Below are positions 63,780 through 64,000 of a stretch of DNA of 64,000 bases, piece by piece. The position numbers were made by a program, and so were the translations under genes. Position 1 is the stretch's first letter. The number at the start of each line of letters is the position of its first letter. The notes below the pieces were generated by a model. The model was not told where the DNA came from and ran no database searches. It worked only from the letters and a program-made list of their open reading frames with translations. The DNA is from Butyricicoccus sp. Marseille-Q5471 (lineage in GTDB: Bacteria > Bacillota > Clostridia > Oscillospirales > Butyricicoccaceae), in the NCBI RefSeq assembly GCF_951230135.1, contig NZ_CATNVC010000001.1, positions 1 through 64,000 on the forward strand, read 5' to 3'.

Positions 63780-64000
63780 TTAATCCTTCTTTTCCGCCAT
63801 CAGCGTGACCATGACGGCCTTCTGGGCGTGCAGGCGGTTTTCCGCCTCCTCAAAGATTTCGTCCGCGTGCTCCTCGAACACCTTGGTCGTAATCTCCTGC
63901 TCACGGTAAGCCGGCAGGCAGTGCTGCACCATGCAGCCGGGCTTTGCCGCAGCAAGCAGGTCATCGTTCACCTGATAGCCGGCAAACGCCTTGGCGCGGG
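63780..64000 (-). CDS. argF: Ornithine carbamoyltransferase, C-terminal part (cut by window edge)
   Basis: The last ~72 residues are present. The frame is open across the right edge of the window, so the true start lies outside. The ornithine-binding signature [13 protein letters not shown] (catalytic Cys in HCLP) and the C-terminal [20 protein letters not shown] identify OTC, which makes citrulline from ornithine and carbamoyl phosphate. The N-terminal carbamoyl-phosphate motif is not visible. A catabolic (arcB) role cannot be excluded without the neighbouring genes. Confidence 0.88.
   Translation of the reverse strand, partial: RAKAFAGYQVNDDLLAAAKPGCMVQHCLPAYREQEITTKVFEEHADEIFEEAENRLHAQKAVMVTLMAEKKD

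Overview
The window looks like a chromosome segment of an anaerobic, gut-type Clostridia (Firmicutes). Within that class I lean towards a Butyricicoccus/Agathobaculum-like Oscillospirales member, but this is inference from gene content, not a database match. The signs are strong AGGAGG ribosome-binding sites with occasional TTG/GTG starts, sigma-A promoters with 17-nt spacers, the order rpoB-rpoC-L7Ae-rpsL-rpsG-fusA-tuf, an electron-bifurcating NfnAB pair, formate-tetrahydrofolate ligase, B12-dependent ethanolamine ammonia-lyase, an MttB-family methyltransferase and S-layer-homology (SLH) proteins.

Left end (1-4.4 kb): the decayed end of an integrative conjugative element (ICE), read leftwards. 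It holds Tad-pilus-like secretion genes (a TadC-like membrane protein, a DUF4320-like and a TadE-like pseudopilin), a DUF6550-like protein, a shortened secreted protein and a Maff2/DUF3852-like membrane protein. That last gene is interrupted by the 5' end of a group II intron, which runs off the window. Upstream, a DUF6329-like fragment is joined to the last ~35 codons of a TadB-like gene, marking an internal deletion. Tandem terminators separate the element from two tRNA-Leu genes.

Core region (4.4-24.1 kb, all leftward): sodium symporter, tadA, mreB, comF-recD2, two small unknown genes, tuf, fusA, rpsG, rpsL, an L7Ae-like gene, rpoC and rpoB.

Middle (24-41.6 kb): an amino-acid ABC importer, a cell-wall amidase, nfnAB, three secreted stalk/SLH proteins around an L-lactate dehydrogenase gene, an SLH-M13 metallopeptidase, a Ca2+/Na+ antiporter, rodA and fhs.

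41.6-51.8 kb: an Lsa-like ABC-F ribosome-protection gene with a two-codon upstream ORF and an attenuator-like leader; tsaE-tsaB-upp; an eutBC operon with a terminator/antiterminator leader; an SDR oxidoreductase; an orphan MttB-family methyltransferase; a membrane GGDEF protein.

51.9-64 kb: a polyamine/phosphonate-type ABC importer operon that continues into an unknown gene and a PHP-family phosphoesterase; a PIG-L deacetylase; GlpP followed by a glycerol-3-phosphate oxidation operon whose leader carries a terminator; a 34-residue protein; gdpD, also with a leader terminator; and the 3' end of argF. The last group reads as a glycerol-phosphate regulon controlled by antitermination. Conditional termination in leader RNAs recurs on the right side of the window (ABC-F, eut, glp, gdpD).
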